From: Parapedobacter composti
Lineage (GTDB): Bacteria; Bacteroidota; Bacteroidia; Sphingobacteriales; Sphingobacteriaceae
Reading direction: 5' to 3'
Assembly (NCBI RefSeq): GCF_900112315.1
Contig: NZ_FOLL01000001.1
Span: 558,001 to 622,000 of the forward strand
Length of the DNA: 64,000 bases
The translations under genes were made by a program, and so were the position numbers. How positions within the stretch are numbered: position 1 is the first letter of the stretch; each line of letters opens with the position of its first letter. Shown here one piece after another: positions 16,821-26,100 of this stretch. The notes under the pieces are model-generated. The model had not been told where the DNA came from, searched no databases, and saw only the letters and a program-made list of their open reading frames with translations.

Positions 16821-17576
16821 ATGCGAGCCATTTGGACAGGTGCCATAGGATTCGGATTGGTGAATATCCCCGTGAAGCTTTATAGCGCAACCACGGATAG
16901 CAGACCCGATTTAGATATGCTGGATCGTAAGGATCACGCACGGATACGCTATAAACGGGTCAACGAACGCACGGGCAAAGAGGTGGACTGGGACAGTATC
17001 GTAAGAGGGTATCTGCTGAAAGATAACTATATCGTACTGGATGAGGCGGACTTCGAGGAAGCAAGCCCCGAAAAAAGCAAAATGATTAACCTGCAGTCAT
17101 TCGTCAAAGCGGCCGATATTGAGAGCGTCTATTTTGAAACCCCTTATTACCTTCAGCCACAAAAAGGGGGAGAAAAAGCATATATGCTGTTATTGAAAGC
17201 TTTGGAAAAGACCAAGATGGCAGGGTTGTCTACCTTCGTTTTACGCAATACGGAAAACCTGGCTATCATCAGGCCGTATGAAAAGGTGCTGCTTCTCAAT
17301 AAATTGCGCTTTGCTGAGGAAATCCGGTCGCCAGATGACCTAAATGTACCTGCGGATTTGAAAATTGCCAAGCAGGAAATGGATATGGCTGTTCAGTTGA
17401 TCAAACGGCATGCAGGCGAATTTAACGTCAACGATTATAAAGACGAGTATAGCAAGGAACTAATGAAAATTATTCGCGCCAAAGCCAAGGGAAAACGGCC
17501 TACAGTACGGAAGATCAAGGTGAAGACTACCCCTTCAGCGGACCTGTTGGAACAGTTGCGGGCAAGCCTGGCCTGA
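16821..17576 (+). CDS. ku: Ku protein (non-homologous end joining)
   Basis: 251 residues from the ATG at 16821, where the family-typical start MRAIWTGAIGFGLVNIPVKLYSA begins; an in-frame ATG at 16800 would add only seven residues. Ku core features are DLDMLDRKDHARIRYKRVN, KEVDWDSIVRGYLL, ETPYYLQPQKGGEKAYMLL and a basic C-terminal tail (KAKGKRPTVRKIKVK). Bacterial Ku homodimers ring broken DNA ends and recruit ligase LigD. No ligD or other ligase is adjacent, so the partner must be elsewhere. It converges on the epimerase gene at 17596. Confidence 0.95.
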   Translation: MRAIWTGAIGFGLVNIPVKLYSATTDSRPDLDMLDRKDHARIRYKRVNERTGKEVDWDSIVRGYLLKDNYIVLDEADFEEASPEKSKMINLQSFVKAADIESVYFETPYYLQPQKGGEKAYMLLLKALEKTKMAGLSTFVLRNTENLAIIRPYEKVLLLNKLRFAEEIRSPDDLNVPADLKIAKQEMDMAVQLIKRHAGEFNVNDYKDEYSKELMKIIRAKAKGKRPTVRKIKVKTTPSADLLEQLRASLA

Positions 17577-17595
17577 AGAACGGCGGTACGAAGCG

Positions 17596-18573
17596 CTACG
17601 ATAACATCTGGTGTTTCCTGAACCAATTGACGGCACTATCGATGCCTTGGCTGATCGGATGAAAGGTAATGGCCAGTTCGCTCCGGGCTTTGTCGTTGGA
17701 GTAATAATTTTTAACACACAGTATTTTCATATTGACCGACGACAAAGCGGTGCGTACACCCACAGCCCGGAGCAGATCGCCCACGTAACCGGCGGCCAGC
17801 AAAACGGCCTTCGGCACAGTGATAAGGACAGGGCGCCCCCCTGTCTGGCGGCCCAGCAGACGGAAAAAATCGCGGTAGCTCAGGTTGTCGCCCGCGAGCA
17901 GATAGGCTTCGCCATTTCTGCCTTGCTCCAATGCATTTACGACACCGATTGCTGCATCGGATACGTTAACGAAATTTTTGCCGCCCGGTGGATGGAAAAC
18001 CACCCGTTTTCCGTATCCCATTTGTATAATGGCGCCCGAGCTTGGCTTGCCATCATAGGCGCCAATCATGAAGGTAGGGTTGACTACGGTTACTTCCAGC
18101 CGGTCTTGTGCAGCCAGCACCTTTTTTTCGCCTTCCCATTTGCTTTTGGCATACCAAGCGTTGCTGAATGGCGGTCTCATGGGGGTGGTTTCGTTGCCTG
18201 GCTGTTGCAATGTGCCGTAACCGAAAGTGTTCGCTGTACTGACATAAACGATCTTTTTGATGCCATTTTTCAGTGCAGCTTGGATGATATTTTCGGTGCC
18301 GACTACATTGATGCGGTGATAATCGGCATACTTGAGCAGGTTTTGGTCGGTTGTGGCCGCGCAATGGATAATGTACTCGCAACCTGTTGTGGCGCGGTCC
18401 AGCGATGCCATATCGGTAATATCGCCAGGTACCAGTTCCAGATTGTCGTGCGGCGGCAGCAGGAATTTCTTGGCATTGCGTATAAGTCCCTTTACTCCAT
18501 AGCCCCGGGCCAATAGATTGACGATGGTATTGGTGGCCAAAAGCCCATTTGCGCCGGTAACTAAGACGTTCAT
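17596..18573 (-). CDS. NAD-dependent epimerase/dehydratase (extended SDR)
   Basis: 325 residues. The nucleotide-binding motif VTGANGLLATNTIVNLLARG is at the N-terminus (GxxGxxx type). DITD (about 52) and the active-site region STANTFGYG with NAWYAKSKWEGEK (Tyr-x3-Lys) follow. It resembles dihydroflavonol-4-reductase-like and 3-beta-HSD-like extended SDRs, but the substrate is unknown. Its start overlaps the end of the upstream SDR gene by the ATGA tetranucleotide, so the two are co-translated. Confidence 0.85.
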   Translation of the reverse strand: MNVLVTGANGLLATNTIVNLLARGYGVKGLIRNAKKFLLPPHDNLELVPGDITDMASLDRATTGCEYIIHCAATTDQNLLKYADYHRINVVGTENIIQAALKNGIKKIVYVSTANTFGYGTLQQPGNETTPMRPPFSNAWYAKSKWEGEKKVLAAQDRLEVTVVNPTFMIGAYDGKPSSGAIIQMGYGKRVVFHPPGGKNFVNVSDAAIGVVNALEQGRNGEAYLLAGDNLSYRDFFRLLGRQTGGRPVLITVPKAVLLAAGYVGDLLRAVGVRTALSSVNMKILCVKNYYSNDKARSELAITFHPISQGIDSAVNWFRKHQMLS

Positions 18574-19361
18574 GCGGTACGCTTAAGTTCCTTTTTCATG
18601 GCTTTGGTAAGCAGTGGCAACCGGATATAGACGGGCAAGAACTTTAGTAACACCCAGGTTAGCCTGTTTACCCAGTTGAGCATGATAAGCGTGTCGCGTT
18701 TGAAGAGCTGCCGGACGGCTATGGCTGCCACCTGTTCCGGCGTCAACAGTCCCATCTTGGCAAGAAATCCCTGCTGCTGGAGGCGTGCCGAAGAGTCCAT
18801 ATTGGTCATCATCGGACCCGGATTGACCACGCTGAAAAACACATTGGTGCCCGCGAACTCTTGGTATAACCCGCGTGTGAAACTGTGGATAAATGCTTTC
18901 GAGGCCGGATACACCGTTTTATAGCCTATGGGGCTGTAAGCCGCTACGCTGCCTACGTTCAGCACGTAGGCTTGACTGCGTTCCAGCAGGTTGGGCAGCA
19001 GTTGGTGGATAAGGAGCGAGGTGGCCTTTACGTTCAGTTGGATGATGCGGTCGAGGTAGTCTACGCTAACATCCTGGAAGCTCTGGGTACCGCCACACCC
19101 CGCGTTGTTGATGAGGATAGATAAGGGGAATCGCTCATTTACCCATGCCGCCAAGGCGACGATGTTTTCCTTTTGGGTTAAGTCGGTTTCATAGCAATGG
19201 GCTTCCAGCCCCAGGGCTTTAACTTGGGCCGCCACAAACTCCAAACCTTCGCCGGGTAGGCTGACCAATATGGTATGGATATTTCTTTTGGCCAATTCCA
19301 GAACGAAGGCTTTTCCCAAGCCTTGGCTTGCTCCGGTTATCAATGCATACGTGTTACTCAT
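18570..19361 (-). CDS. Classical short-chain dehydrogenase/reductase
   Basis: 263 residues from the ATG at 19361. The cofactor motif is TGASQGLGKAF, NNAG is at about 88-91 and the catalytic site is NVGSVAAYSPIGYKTVYPASKAF (Ser, Tyr, Lys). The C-terminal tail is hydrophobic (VLLKFLPVYIRLPLL), suggesting membrane association as in DltE/SDR7-like enzymes. A TATTTTTG box lies at 19368-19375 on the minus strand, close to the start codon. It is translationally coupled to the extended SDR gene downstream. Substrate unknown. Confidence 0.87.
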   Translation of the reverse strand: MSNTYALITGASQGLGKAFVLELAKRNIHTILVSLPGEGLEFVAAQVKALGLEAHCYETDLTQKENIVALAAWVNERFPLSILINNAGCGGTQSFQDVSVDYLDRIIQLNVKATSLLIHQLLPNLLERSQAYVLNVGSVAAYSPIGYKTVYPASKAFIHSFTRGLYQEFAGTNVFFSVVNPGPMMTNMDSSARLQQQGFLAKMGLLTPEQVAAIAVRQLFKRDTLIMLNWVNRLTWVLLKFLPVYIRLPLLTKAMKKELKRTA

Positions 19362-19367
19362 TGAATA

Positions 19368-19375
19368 CAAAAATA
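19368..19375 (-). promoter_or_regulatory. -7 promoter box of the SDR pair
   Basis: The minus strand reads TATTTTTG (TAnnTTTG) six bases before the ATG at 19361. The spacing implies a leaderless transcript. No clear -33 TTTG was seen 19-21 bp upstream. Confidence 0.4.
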
Positions 19376-19427
19376 CAATATTCCTGTAGCTTTGTTGTTA
19401 AGCGATATAAAAATCGTTTGCATCATT

Positions 19428-20186
19428 TTAAATTGCTCCCATTTTCCCGTTTCTCGCCAGCTCGGCGCAGACGATTGCGGTGGAGACTGCCACGTTGAGG
19501 GATTCGGCACGACCTATCCGCGGTATGGTGACGGGGTGGCGGATGTGTTTCAGTACTGCTGCACTGATACCATTGCCTTCATTGCCCATCACAATCAGCC
19601 CTTCGTGGCCGAACGCCGTTTCATACAGCGGGGTGCCGTTCAGCACGGTGCCAAAAACGGGTACGGGAGCATCGCGGACCAGTGCCGTAATATCGGTATA
19701 GTGTACCTCTATCCGGGCCAATGAACCCATGGTCGCCTGCACCACTTTGGGATTATAAACATCCACGCAATTCGGGGAGCAGATGACCCGGCGAAAGCCG
19801 AACCATTCTGCTGTGCGGATGATGGTGCCTAAGTTACCGGGATCCTGGATGTCGTCCAGGATCAGATGGAACGTGTTCCGCAGGGCATCCGCGGTAAGCG
19901 GCGGATACGAAGGGATACGTACGAGGGCCAGGACCCCTTGCGGTGTTTTCAGGGCGCTGATACGTTCCAACGTTTCGCCACTAACCTCATCCGATTTTAT
20001 ATTTTGCGGGATTTTAATCAATTTTGCAGCCGCTTGAGGGGTGTAAAAAATGTGTTGCACGATATAATCGGACTGGAGAAATTCCGTTACGGACTTAATA
20101 CCTTCGACGATAAATAAGCCATGTTCCCGCCGGAATTTTTTGTGTTGGAGCGAGGTGACGGTACGGATTTGCGGTTTTGAAAGCAT
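19428..20186 (-). CDS. TrmH/SpoU family RNA 2'-O-methyltransferase
   Basis: 252 residues from the ATG at 20186 (MLSKPQIRTVTSLQHKKFRR). The N-terminal substrate-binding domain has RREHGLFIVEGIKSVTEFL. The SPOUT knot motifs are DDIQDPGNLGTIIRTAEWFG (motif 1), GNEGNGIS (motif 2) and IPRIGRAESLNVAVSTAIV (motif 3). It methylates ribose in tRNA or 23S rRNA; the target cannot be fixed here. It is divergent from tamL with only 5 bp between the start codons. Confidence 0.92.
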   Translation of the reverse strand: MLSKPQIRTVTSLQHKKFRREHGLFIVEGIKSVTEFLQSDYIVQHIFYTPQAAAKLIKIPQNIKSDEVSGETLERISALKTPQGVLALVRIPSYPPLTADALRNTFHLILDDIQDPGNLGTIIRTAEWFGFRRVICSPNCVDVYNPKVVQATMGSLARIEVHYTDITALVRDAPVPVFGTVLNGTPLYETAFGHEGLIVMGNEGNGISAAVLKHIRHPVTIPRIGRAESLNVAVSTAIVCAELARNGKMGAI

Positions 20187-20191
20187 TATTA

Positions 20192-22540
20192 ATGGATAAA
20201 CGGAACAATCTTTTTGCTTATGCAAGTATAATGCTTTTGTTGATATTATCTGCATCTTGCCGTTCCACCCGTTTGCTGAGCGAAGACCAGGCGCTGATCA
20301 CAAAAACCGAAATTACCGGGATTGACCCGCAATTCCAGGAACAAGCAGAGGGGTATATACCGCCTGATATGCGGCCCAATTCCCGTATCAATCTATTTGT
20401 TTATAATCTTGCCAATGCTAAAAAGGGGCGTTACCGTACTCAAAATATCCGTAACGTGGGCGAAGCTCCTCATCTGCTGGACAGTGCGGTAGTAGATTAT
20501 GCCGCACAGCAGATCCACCGCTACCTGATGTCAAAAGGCTATTTCAATGCAAAAGTAGACAGCAGAATCATCCGGAAAGGGAAACGGGCCCATGTTTTTT
20601 TTAATGCTGAACCGGGGGCGCCGTTTTTACTGCGTAACGTGGCTGTTGATATTGCCGATCCGCAATTGGCCGGCTGGTATGCAGAACGGCAACGCAGCGA
20701 TCCGGCCATCCGGCCGGGGGTGCGCTATGACGCGGATTCCCTGGTGGCTGAACGCGAGCTGATTTACCACCTGATGCGTCAACGGGGCTATTATGATTAC
20801 CTTCGGCAATATATGCGGGTGGATGTAGATACAGGTCTGAATAATAACCAGGCCGACATCCGGCTTATCGTGGATAACCCCGAAGGGCAGGAGGCACACA
20901 CGAGACATACCATCGATAGCAGTTTTGTGGTGGTGCGGCATGATCGGCAAGCATTGAACCTGCCAACGCCTGAAAAAAAACTACTGCCGGGGGGAATTCA
21001 CTTTGAAGATGCCACCGGCCGTTTCAAACCAGATCCCATTGCACGCTACCTTTTCCATAAACAAGGTGACATCTATAACGTAACGATGGAAAACCTTACT
21101 TATGACCGGCTGTATGAGTTAAACGGATTCCGAAGCGTTAAAGTCACCTATACCAAGCCGGATTCTGCCCGCCTGAATATGCATTACGAGCTGATCCCGC
21201 GCCCCTATATGGGTAATCAGATTGAGGGTGAATATATGTTCAACGCGGGAATGAGCGGGTTCAATATCGGAAACACCTTTACACACCGCAATCTGTTTGG
21301 AGGGCTGGAACAGCTGGAGGTAAAGCTTCGTTACGGCGTGTTGTTTGACTCGCGGTTGTCTGGCAATCTGTTTAGCCGGGTGTTTAATAACGATTTCCAG
21401 GTGGGGGTCAATATCACGGTGCCGCGGCTGATTACGCCCTTTGCGGTATCGCCCACGGGCCGGAATGGTTTGTCGCGGACGGTTTTTTCTTCAAACCTGC
21501 AATCATTTGATCAGCACCGTACGTATTCCAACAGGTATTTCAGCAATACCATTTCGTATCATTGGTACGACACCCGCTTTAAACAGCATAGCCTGACACC
21601 CCTGGTACTGGAATACCGCTATGGTCAGCTGAACGCCGATTTTGCCCAGCGGCTTATCGATCAGGGGTTCCTGCTTTACGTGAGAAGCAATAACCGGGCT
21701 TATTTCGGACTGGGGTCGCAGTATGCGTATACAGTGAATGCTCCACGGTTAACCCAATTGGCGGATTTCATGTATTTCCGCGGCGCATTGGATTTGAGCG
21801 GGAACTTGCTTGGTCTTGCCAGCCAGGTGATTAACTTCAAGCAGAACGAGGACGGCGAGAAGGAGTTTTTGGGCGTTCCTTACCTGCAATACGCCAAATT
21901 AGAAACGGATATCCGCCTGTATAGGTATTTCGGCGGCAACAGGCAGCTTGTTATCCGCCTCAACCCGGGAATTGCCGTCCCTTATGGAAATAACTCCAGC
22001 CTCCTTATTTTTGAAAAAAGTTTTTATGGTGGCGGGATGAACGGCATCAGGGCTTGGCAGGCCCGTACATTGGGGCCGGGCAATTATAACCGGGAGGTGG
22101 TGGATCCCGGTCTGCGCCTTAACTTACGGAATCTTGACCAATTGGGTGAAATAAAACTCGAAGGGAATATCGAATACCGGTTCAAACTCCTAAACGATGT
22201 TTTTGGTGCGAAACTGAAGGCGGCGTCATTTGCTGATTTCGGTAATATCTGGCGCATCCGGGAAAACGAGCTGAATCCTGGCGGCGAGTTCAGGTTCGAT
22301 AAATTTCTCGGACAAATAGCCATAGGGGCGGGGGCAGGGTTGCGGTTCGACCTGGATTATTTCGTCGTACGCCTGGATGCTGGCATTAAGGTGCGCGATC
22401 CGCAGTTTAACGGGGCCAAGCAGTGGGTCATCTCCGAATTGTTCAACAGCCGTGAATTCAAGGAACAGTACCGGGTAACCAACGCTCCGGATCGCTATAA
22501 TTTTATCCAGTACAATTTCGGTATCGGTATGCCGTTTTAA
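20192..22540 (+). CDS. tamL: BamA/TamA-family outer-membrane lipoprotein TamL
   Basis: 782 residues from the ATG at 20192 (a TTG five codons upstream is less likely). The leader ends in a lipobox (LSASC), a feature of TamL, the Bacteroidota lipoprotein relative of TamA. POTRA-like repeats occupy about 30-310 (AQQIHRYLMSKGYFNAKVDSR; YDRLYELNGFRSVKVTY). The C-terminal Omp85 16-strand barrel has FYGGGMNGIRAWQARTLGPG (the conserved VRGF/Y-like loop) and ends GIGMPF with a terminal Phe. It probably works with an inner-membrane TamB, which is not in this window. It overlaps the convergent gene at 22537 by 4 bp. Confidence 0.9.
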   Translation: MDKRNNLFAYASIMLLLILSASCRSTRLLSEDQALITKTEITGIDPQFQEQAEGYIPPDMRPNSRINLFVYNLANAKKGRYRTQNIRNVGEAPHLLDSAVVDYAAQQIHRYLMSKGYFNAKVDSRIIRKGKRAHVFFNAEPGAPFLLRNVAVDIADPQLAGWYAERQRSDPAIRPGVRYDADSLVAERELIYHLMRQRGYYDYLRQYMRVDVDTGLNNNQADIRLIVDNPEGQEAHTRHTIDSSFVVVRHDRQALNLPTPEKKLLPGGIHFEDATGRFKPDPIARYLFHKQGDIYNVTMENLTYDRLYELNGFRSVKVTYTKPDSARLNMHYELIPRPYMGNQIEGEYMFNAGMSGFNIGNTFTHRNLFGGLEQLEVKLRYGVLFDSRLSGNLFSRVFNNDFQVGVNITVPRLITPFAVSPTGRNGLSRTVFSSNLQSFDQHRTYSNRYFSNTISYHWYDTRFKQHSLTPLVLEYRYGQLNADFAQRLIDQGFLLYVRSNNRAYFGLGSQYAYTVNAPRLTQLADFMYFRGALDLSGNLLGLASQVINFKQNEDGEKEFLGVPYLQYAKLETDIRLYRYFGGNRQLVIRLNPGIAVPYGNNSSLLIFEKSFYGGGMNGIRAWQARTLGPGNYNREVVDPGLRLNLRNLDQLGEIKLEGNIEYRFKLLNDVFGAKLKAASFADFGNIWRIRENELNPGGEFRFDKFLGQIAIGAGAGLRFDLDYFVVRLDAGIKVRDPQFNGAKQWVISELFNSREFKEQYRVTNAPDRYNFIQYNFGIGMPF

Positions 22541-23076
22541 CGGTTGGCCAGCGACTTGATACCGTGAACAATGGTCTCAAAGATACTCTCCAAATCCAGT
22601 CCTTTGCTATAATTGAAAATAAACAGCCCTACTAAAACCAAGATGGCCAGCACCATCAGCCGTTTGAAAAGGTAAGCCACCAATAAAATAACGGCAGGTA
22701 TCAGTATCAGATAATACCAACTGATGGCAATGGGGTTAAGCCCATCGGCCGTCTTCCATATGAAATACAACCGGCCGTGGGAACCCTGCTGGTTTCTGTG
22801 TTTGATGAATACGAATGCCGAAGTTTCGATGGGGTTGGGCGTTACGGCAACTCCTTCATTGAACTTCAGCTCCTGCTGAAAGCCGTTAATGGTAAACTGG
22901 TAGGTGCCCGAAACCGATTCCATGGGGTTTTCCTCGGCATCGGTGGCGATGATGGCTAATTTGCCGTTTTTGATGAGGTTTTCCTTAACGATAAAGTGAT
23001 TGATAATATGGTCGGGCTGTGCCAGTAGCAGCGCAGGCGATAGGAGACTAACCAGCAGGTAAAGGACTTTTTGCAT
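22537..23076 (-). CDS. Exported membrane-anchored protein of unknown function
   Basis: 179 residues from the ATG at 23076, where a signal peptide (MQKVLYLLVSLLSPALLLAQ) starts. A periplasmic beta-rich domain follows (about 25-115, with ENPMESVSGTYQFTINGFQQEL). Two adjacent hydrophobic segments lie near 120-155 (YYLILIPAVILLVAYLF, LMVLAILVLVGLFIF), then a short tail. I do not recognise the family. Its stop overlaps the tamL stop by 4 bp on the opposite strand. Confidence 0.65.
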   Translation of the reverse strand: MQKVLYLLVSLLSPALLLAQPDHIINHFIVKENLIKNGKLAIIATDAEENPMESVSGTYQFTINGFQQELKFNEGVAVTPNPIETSAFVFIKHRNQQGSHGRLYFIWKTADGLNPIAISWYYLILIPAVILLVAYLFKRLMVLAILVLVGLFIFNYSKGLDLESIFETIVHGIKSLANR

Positions 23077-23138
23077 ACCTAAGGAGGTTGTTTGGACGTG
23101 CAATGTTAAAGAAAAAACGCAAAAGTTCTGCATTTTTC

Positions 23139-23146
23139 TATATTTG
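23139..23146 (+). promoter_or_regulatory. -7 promoter box for the gluconate operon
   Basis: TATATTTG matches TAnnTTTG and lies 46 bp upstream of the ATG at 23193. The leader contains an AGTGC-N10-GCACT-type inverted repeat (about 23152-23171) that could be an operator. No good -33 element was seen. Confidence 0.45.
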
Positions 23147-23192
23147 TGGGTAGTGCACATGCTAACGCACTTTTCCAATTAGAGCTATTCCA

Positions 23193-24686
23193 ATGGATTA
23201 CATCATAGGCGTGGATATTGGTACTTCTGGCACAAAGGCTGTAGCGTTTGACGGCGGGGGCGATATTATCGGTAGCCACTATGTCGGCTATCCCCTGCTT
23301 AACCCGCAATCGGGGTACTTCGAACAGGAGCCGGAGGTGTTGTATGCCGCGGTCATGGAATCTGTGTCCGTTGTGGCAAGGTCCGTAATAGCTGCCATTT
23401 CGGGGAGTCGGCTGTTGGCGGTGAGCTTCAGTAGTGCCATGCATGGCCTTATTGCGGTTGATGGGAGGCATCAACCGTTGACCAACTGTATCACGTGGGC
23501 AGATACGCGGAGCGAATCCTTTGCGGACGGCCTGAAGGCAACAGATGAAGGTCTTGACATTTACCGGAAAACGGGGACACCCATACACCCCATGTCACCT
23601 TTATGTAAGCTGTTGTGGATGCGTGAAAGTCTTCCCGGGGTATTTGAGGCTGCTCATAAATTCATATCCGTCAAAGAGTATGTGTTTTTCAGGTTGTTCG
23701 GGCGTTACGTGATTGACGAATCGCTTGCATCGGCCACGGGGCTGTTCAATATCCATACGTTTGACTGGCACGTGCCGGCGTTGGAACTGGCCGGGATTTC
23801 CTGCGAGCAGCTTTCGGAACCGGTGCCCATTACCTATACACTTTCGGGGCTGGATACGGAGCAAGCGGCGCAGTTGCACATCCCGGCAGACACGCCTTTT
23901 GTTGTGGGCGGAAGCGATGGCTGCCTGGCCAATTTGGGCGCGCAAGCGGTTCGTGCGGGTGACGCGGTGGTGACTATCGGAACGAGCGGGGCCATTCGGA
24001 TGTCCACAACCTCGCCAAAAACCGATAAAATGGCCCGTACATTTTGCTATGTGCTTACCAGAACGCGTTTTGTTTCGGGGGGTGCCATTAACAGCGGTGG
24101 GGTGGTTTTGCGGTGGTACAAGGACAATTTCGGCCTTGCCCATGCTTCGGAAGAAGAGGCATACCGGTTATTGGCCGAAGAAGCCGCTGGTGTGGCCGCC
24201 GGGGCCGGAGGATTGGTATTTCTGCCGTATCTCGCGGGTGAACGTGCGCCCCATTGGAACGCAGCCGCAAAGGGGATGTTTTTCGGCGTGCAGATGCATC
24301 ATCGCAAAGCCCACTTTACGCGGGCGGTTTTTGAGGGGATTGTGTACAGCCTTTATAGCGTAGGCCGCGTGCTGGAAGAAACCGGAGGTCCTATTAATGC
24401 TATCCACGCCAATGGCGGGTTCGCTCGATCCGTGTGGTGGGTGCAACTGCTGGCAGATGTGTTCAATAAAGAAGTATATGTGCAACAGACGGTGGAAGGC
24501 GCCGCCAAGGGCGCTTGGTTGGTAGCCTGCAAGGCGCTTGGAAACATGACCGATTTCGATGATTATCTTCGTGTTTCTCCCGTGGGTGCAGTTTTCCGTC
24601 CAGATGCTGCCGCGCATGAGGCTTATATGGCCAATTTCGGTACATTCCAACGATTGTACGACAGCGTTAAAGCCATGTTTTATTAA
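23193..24686 (+). CDS. Gluconokinase, FGGY carbohydrate kinase family
   Basis: 497 residues. The phosphate-1 motif IGVDIGTSGTKAVAFD is at the N-terminus. Family motifs SFSSAMHGLIAVD, TWADTRS, YVFFRLFGRYVIDESLASATGLFNI and GGSDGCLANLGAQAVRAGDAVVTIGTSG follow, with VFEGIVYSLYSVG near the end. The gluconokinase subgroup is supported by the GntP transporter 15 bp downstream on the same strand. It phosphorylates gluconate to 6-phosphogluconate with ATP in the cytoplasm, feeding the pentose phosphate or Entner-Doudoroff route. Other aldonate kinases of the FGGY family remain possible. Confidence 0.88.
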   Translation: MDYIIGVDIGTSGTKAVAFDGGGDIIGSHYVGYPLLNPQSGYFEQEPEVLYAAVMESVSVVARSVIAAISGSRLLAVSFSSAMHGLIAVDGRHQPLTNCITWADTRSESFADGLKATDEGLDIYRKTGTPIHPMSPLCKLLWMRESLPGVFEAAHKFISVKEYVFFRLFGRYVIDESLASATGLFNIHTFDWHVPALELAGISCEQLSEPVPITYTLSGLDTEQAAQLHIPADTPFVVGGSDGCLANLGAQAVRAGDAVVTIGTSGAIRMSTTSPKTDKMARTFCYVLTRTRFVSGGAINSGGVVLRWYKDNFGLAHASEEEAYRLLAEEAAGVAAGAGGLVFLPYLAGERAPHWNAAAKGMFFGVQMHHRKAHFTRAVFEGIVYSLYSVGRVLEETGGPINAIHANGGFARSVWWVQLLADVFNKEVYVQQTVEGAAKGAWLVACKALGNMTDFDDYLRVSPVGAVFRPDAAAHEAYMANFGTFQRLYDSVKAMFY

Positions 24687-24701
24687 ATTAAAATAGAAGA
24701 G

Positions 24702-26021
24702 ATGATGCCCATTCTTATCGTTGCCGGTGGCGTACTGCTGCTGTTACTGCTGATTATGGTATTAAAGGTCAATCCCTTCTTTTCGCTGCTTATTTCATCG
24801 TTGGCAATAGGTATGGCGCAGGGCATGGCGTTTACGGATGTAATAGGTTCCATTGAAAAGGGAATGGGCGGAACATTGGGCCCGCTATCCATGATTCTGG
24901 GTTTCGGGGCCGTATTGGGCAAACTCATAGCCGACGGTGGTGGTGTACACCGGATATCCACCGGGTTAATCCAGACTTTCGGTGTAAAAAATGTTCAATG
25001 GGCTACTGTAGCTGTGGGATTTGCTGTGGGTATTCCTATTTTTTACAACGTGGGCTTCGTTATTCTGGTGCCGTTCGTTTTTGCCATAGCTGTGCAGACC
25101 CGTTTACCGCTTATTTATGTGGGCCTGCCGATGTTAGCCGCGCTGTCAGTAACGCATGGCTATTTGCCGCCGCACCCCGGGCCCTCGGCTATTGGTACAC
25201 TTTATCAAGCCGATATGGGATTGACGCTTATTTATGGGGTTATTGTTGCGATACCGGCCATCATTCTGGGTGGAGTGTTTTTTTCGCGTACATTGACGCA
25301 TATCCGGCCTAATCCGCCAGCACAGTTCATGGAAATAGAGATTTTGCCGCCCGATAGCATGCCCAGCTTTTGGGTTAGCTTATTCACGGGATTGCTGCCC
25401 GTCCTGCTCATTGCCTTAGCGTCATTCTTGTCCGGATTGCTGCCGCCGGATGCTATCTGGCTGTCCATCGTGTCACTCGTGGGCCACCCGGTTGTGGCAT
25501 TGCTGGTTGCCGTGTTTGTAGCGGTGTATACGATGGGCATTGCGCGGGGAAAGTCAATGAAGGCTATCATGGCCAGTGCGGAAGAGGCCATCCGTGGTAT
25601 CGCGATGATCTTATTTATCATAGGTGCTGCCGGTGCGTTTAAGGAGGTGCTGGTGGATAGCGGGGTAGGCAACGCCATCGCCGCGTGGGCCGGCGAATTG
25701 CCACTTTCGCCGCTGGTGTTGGTCTGGGCTATTGCGGCGGCCATCCGGGTAGTACTCGGATCTGCCACAGTAGCCGGATTGATGGCCGCGGGAATTGCCC
25801 TTCCCTTAATAAATGCCACCCATACGAGCGCTGAACTGATGGTGTTGGCTACCGGAGCCGGCTCGCTCATGTTTTCGCATGTCAATGATACCGGATTCTG
25901 GATGTTTAAGGAATATTTTGGCCTGAGCGTACGGGATACTATCTTGTCGTGGTCGCTCATGGAAACCATCGTATCGGTGGTGGGGCTGCTTGGTGTGCTG
26001 GTATTAGCCGCCTGCATATAG
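24702..26021 (+). CDS. GntP-family gluconate permease
   Basis: 439 residues, about 12 membrane segments, all hydrophobic and Gly/Ala-rich. Family hallmarks include GMGGTLGPLSMILGFGAVLGKLIADGGGVHRIS, THGYLPPHPGPSAIGTLY, GSATVAGLMAAGIALPL and MFSHVNDTGFWMFKEYF. It is a proton-coupled gluconate (or related hydroxy-acid) importer in the inner membrane. Together with the kinase 15 bp upstream it forms a two-gene uptake and activation operon. Confidence 0.92.
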   Translation: MMPILIVAGGVLLLLLLIMVLKVNPFFSLLISSLAIGMAQGMAFTDVIGSIEKGMGGTLGPLSMILGFGAVLGKLIADGGGVHRISTGLIQTFGVKNVQWATVAVGFAVGIPIFYNVGFVILVPFVFAIAVQTRLPLIYVGLPMLAALSVTHGYLPPHPGPSAIGTLYQADMGLTLIYGVIVAIPAIILGGVFFSRTLTHIRPNPPAQFMEIEILPPDSMPSFWVSLFTGLLPVLLIALASFLSGLLPPDAIWLSIVSLVGHPVVALLVAVFVAVYTMGIARGKSMKAIMASAEEAIRGIAMILFIIGAAGAFKEVLVDSGVGNAIAAWAGELPLSPLVLVWAIAAAIRVVLGSATVAGLMAAGIALPLINATHTSAELMVLATGAGSLMFSHVNDTGFWMFKEYFGLSVRDTILSWSLMETIVSVVGLLGVLVLAACI

Positions 26022-26048
26022 CGGTAGGAAGGGATTTTGTGCGATTTG

Positions 26049-26081
26049 TTTGCATAAGCCTTTATTATTTTTGTATTTTTG
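26049..26081 (+). promoter_or_regulatory. Promoter of the 72-residue membrane protein gene
   Basis: TTTG at 26049-26052, a 21-bp spacer, and TATTTTTG at 26074-26081 match the Bacteroidota consensus TTTG-N19-21-TAnnTTTG exactly. The start codon is at 26101, giving a leader of about 13 nt. Confidence 0.7.
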
Positions 26082-26100
26082 GCTCCAAAATGAAACGTAT

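Noticed and set aside
17611..18516. 301-residue plus-strand frame antisense to the extended SDR gene
   Set aside because: The minus strand has a complete SDR with intact cofactor and catalytic motifs; the plus frame has no domain features.
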